Source: Phycisphaerae bacterium (GTDB lineage: Bacteria > Planctomycetota > Phycisphaerae > Sedimentisphaerales > SG8-4). Taken from it: a stretch of 15,056 bases of DNA. A model generated the notes under the pieces. That model saw only the letters and a program-made list of their open reading frames with translations, was not told the origin of the DNA and did no database searches. The translations under genes and the position numbers were made by a program. Below are positions 13,746-15,056 of the stretch, in pieces. The stretch lies in the NCBI GenBank assembly GCA_030614945.1, contig JAUXAH010000015.1:1-15056 (forward strand), in the 5' to 3' direction. Within the stretch, counting starts at the first letter, position 1; every line of letters starts with the position of its first letter.

Positions 13746-13988
13746 TTATCCTGAAACTCTGTTCTGTGTTTGGTTGAAGTCGTTGATTTCTGCGATGAGC
13801 TGCCAGGTCTCTCTCGCTTCTTTTTCGTCAACAATCGAAATAGCGAAACCGGCATGTATCAGTACCAAATCCCCTAATTTAGCTTCCGGCAGCAGTGTAG
13901 TCTTCGCTCGCCAGCGGTTACCCATCGCGTCGACAACCGCATTGTCTTTCTCTAACTCTACTATCCTTGCTGGTATTGCCAAACACAT
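13746..13988 (-). CDS. hypC: HypC/HybG-family hydrogenase maturation chaperone
   Basis: An 80-residue chaperone that carries the Fe(CN)2CO unit with HypD and delivers it to the hydrogenase large subunit. The N-terminal MCLAIP supplies the essential Cys2, and H45 in LIHAGFAI matches the conserved histidine. The OB-like core (VVDAMGNRWRAKTTLL then LGDLVLIHAGFAI) is complete, and the C-terminal helix DEKEARETWQLI is typical. The start at 13988 is fixed by the requirement for Cys2. The ATG is embedded in a heptad array whose CGAGGAA unit supplies GAGG seven bases upstream as a ribosome site. It is the first gene of the hypCDEAB run. Confidence 0.95.
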   Translation of the reverse strand: MCLAIPARIVELEKDNAVVDAMGNRWRAKTTLLPEAKLGDLVLIHAGFAISIVDEKEARETWQLIAEINDFNQTQNRVSG

Positions 13989-14028
13989 ATTCGTTCCTCG
14001 TCGTTCGTGACTCGTAATTCGCAGTTCG
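13987..14028 (-). repeat. Heptad-period repeat at the hypC start codon
   Basis: Six units on the minus strand, CGAACTG, CGAATTA, CGAGTCA, CGAACGA, CGAGGAA, CGAATAT, all of the form CGARNNN. The last unit contributes the AT of the hypC ATG. The array lies within the predicted hypC leader and provides its Shine-Dalgarno-like GAGG. Confidence 0.9.
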
Positions 14029-14069
14029 ATTTATTATTGCTAAGACCAGATATTGCCGATTCTATTCTC

Positions 14070-14098
14070 ATTCTATTGTTTGATACGTTTTGGGTCAA
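14070..14098 (-). promoter_or_regulatory. Putative sigma-70-type promoter of hypCDEAB
   Basis: On the minus strand, TTGACC (14098-14093), a 17-base spacer and TAGAAT (14075-14070): 5/6 and 5/6 to consensus. Transcription would begin near 14063, giving a leader of about 75 bases that includes the heptad array. It fits the fact that hypC is cut off from hypF by a divergent gene. Confidence 0.6.
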
Positions 14099-14148
14099 CC
14101 TTTTGGTTAGAATCGTCCCCGGGCATCCCAAGATTCTCTAAAAAACGC

Positions 14149-14177
14149 TTGACAGGAAAACGTACAGAATCTATCTT
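14149..14177 (+). promoter_or_regulatory. Putative promoter of the membrane-protein gene
   Basis: TTGACA (14149-14154), a 17-base spacer and TATCTT (14172-14177): 6/6 and 4/6 to consensus. It lies about 60 bases before the ATG at 14236 and is divergent from the hypC promoter, with about 50 bases between the two -35 boxes. Confidence 0.55.
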
Positions 14178-14235
14178 AATATGTGATGAACAGGTGCTCT
14201 AAGTCAGGAACGTTAATCTAAATGTAGCAGAAATA

Positions 14236-14739
14236 ATGAACACCAAAATTAAAAATCCGTTACTTGCAGTTAAGTTTGCTGTAGTTTTAATATTGTTGAT
14301 TGGAATAAGCAACTTATTTTGCACTTTTGCCCCCTGGGTGCTCATGTATGATTCTATCAATATTCCCTTTTGGGAGTCGTTTGCCTTATATGCTAAAGAC
14401 GTTGGTGAACTTCTTAATATCCCAAGTGTTAATTTATTCATATACTTATTGCTGGTGTCGCTTGTTATATCCTGCATCTATATTATCTCTGGAACATTCC
14501 TTATATTTAGAAAACCGTGGGCAAGGAGCTTCATTGTCTATTCATTAGTAATTGTTATTCCTTTGTCCGCTATTAACTCTGTTGTGGTATATTTATTTAG
14601 AGGCTTTTATTCACCACACTATCGAGGAATATTTACCTTAATTTCTAATATATTTCTTCTATATTTTTTTACAAGACCACAGATTAAGCAGTTATTTACC
14701 GAAGGAACTGTAGGGCAAAATATAAAGGGTAACACTTGA
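14236..14739 (+). CDS. Hypothetical four-helix membrane protein
   Basis: A 167-residue integral membrane protein with no function I can assign. Four hydrophobic segments are visible at about residues 11-34, 66-91, 98-121 and 130-146. Charged turns sit between them (LIFRKPWARSF, then RGFYSPHYRG), and the tail is short and polar (TRPQIKQLFTEG). No signal peptide cleavage site or catalytic motif stands out. The gene is visibly more AT-rich than the hyp genes on either side and runs opposite to them, separating hypF from hypC, so it may be a later insertion. It has its own TTGACA promoter but no clear ribosome site. A role in hydrogenase biology cannot be inferred from position alone. Confidence 0.72.
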   Translation: MNTKIKNPLLAVKFAVVLILLIGISNLFCTFAPWVLMYDSINIPFWESFALYAKDVGELLNIPSVNLFIYLLLVSLVISCIYIISGTFLIFRKPWARSFIVYSLVIVIPLSAINSVVVYLFRGFYSPHYRGIFTLISNIFLLYFFTRPQIKQLFTEGTVGQNIKGNT

Positions 14740-14791
14740 CTTTTGCTGCTCTTATATAGTCTTCATCTAACCAAAGTGATTCTATAAATGT

Positions 14792-14826
14792 CGAGTCACG
14801 AGCCCCGAGAGACGAGATACGAAGCT
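14792..14826 (+). repeat. Heptad-period repeat overlapping the hypF 3' end
   Basis: Five units, CGAGTCA, CGAGCCC, CGAGAGA, CGAGATA, CGAAGCT, all of the form CGARNNN. The hypF stop codon (complement of 14796-14798) lies inside the first unit, and the last nine codons of hypF lie in the array. Confidence 0.88.
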
Positions 14827-15056
14827 ATCGCTGCCTGGCCGAGAGCGATGCCGCCATCGTTGGACGGCACCTCTCGATTAAATAATACGTGAAAATCGTT
14901 ATCCTTCAAGAGTTTAATCAAACGGTTCGTCAAATATCGATTACAAAACACCCCGCCGCTTAGCGCAACTATGTTTAGCTTGGAACTATCTCTTGCCGCC
15001 TTGGTCATATCGAGCAAGGCGGCAGCAAGAGTATTATGGAACGTTGCTGAGATTAT
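14796..15056 (-). CDS. hypF: Carbamoyltransferase HypF, C-terminal end (5' part outside window)
   Basis: The last 86 residues of HypF, which uses carbamoyl phosphate and ATP to carbamoylate the HypE C-terminal cysteine. The frame is open to the window edge, beginning IISATFHNTLAAALLDM, so the true start is upstream. The Kae1-like domain signatures VALSGGVFCNRYL and VPSNDGGIALGQAAIA are diagnostic. Homology ends at about LGQAAIA; the last nine residues, ASYLVSRGS, are encoded by the heptad array, which also provides the stop. It has the same strand as hypCDEAB but is separated from hypC by about 800 bases holding a divergent membrane-protein gene. Confidence 0.93.
   Translation of the reverse strand: MISATFHNTLAAALLDMTKAARDSSKLNIVALSGGVFCNRYLTNRLIKLLKDNDFHVLFNREVPSNDGGIALGQAAIASYLVSRGS

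Overview
The window carries ordinary chromosomal housekeeping genes plus a [NiFe]-hydrogenase maturation cluster, separated by intergenic stretches rich in unusual repeats. Nothing in it is diagnostic for taxonomy. The mix of a carboxylase pair accB-accC, a PLP-type lysA, a lysine-only mini-protein and short-period intergenic repeats reminds me of uncultured Planctomycetota (Phycisphaerae-like) genomes. That is an inference and not strongly held.

Layout, left to right. Positions 1-879 (+) are the C-terminal part of argS. A 14-bp-arm inverted repeat separates it from a YjbQ-family gene (959-1369), and a double-hairpin repeat fills the gap to an MFS transporter (1443-2633). The next 550 bases hold a run of hairpins that may be a structured RNA (about 2645-2780), then AT-rich DNA. 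A YggS/PLPBP gene follows (3190-3912), then a SpoIIE/RsbU-type phosphatase (4229-5503). Positions 5504-5741 hold a 30-bp direct repeat and a good promoter in front of accB (5742-6236) and accC (6330-7667), the biotin carrier and biotin carboxylase of acetyl-CoA carboxylase. The accB-accC gap is a tandem repeat. lysA (9007-7718, -) converges on accC.

Upstream of lysA is a complete 27-codon gene (9292-9209, -) encoding an almost pure lysine/alanine peptide, with its own promoter, ribosome site and terminator. An AT-rich gap of about 550 bp leads to nadD (9843-10475, +).

From 15056 down to 10518 (-) lie hypF (partial), hypC, hypD, hypE, hypA and hypB, the whole set of accessory proteins that builds the NiFe(CN)2CO centre. 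HypF and HypE make the cyanide ligands, HypC and HypD carry and assemble the Fe(CN)2CO unit, and HypA and HypB deliver nickel. A divergently transcribed, AT-rich membrane-protein gene (14236-14739, +) splits hypF from hypCDEAB. No hydrogenase structural gene is visible here.

The most unusual feature is a dispersed family of intergenic repeats with a strict 7-base period, commonest unit CGAGATA/CGTGATG, at five gene boundaries, plus an AT-rich array of the same period before lysA. A related 8-base-period array sits at the hypD/hypE junction. These arrays run into coding sequence: they supply the last residues of HypF, the C-terminal tail of HypD and the ribosome-site region of hypC. A separate inverted-repeat element, CCCCGTTAGAAA...TTTCTAACGGGG, occurs once between genes and once inside hypE, where it is translated in frame.
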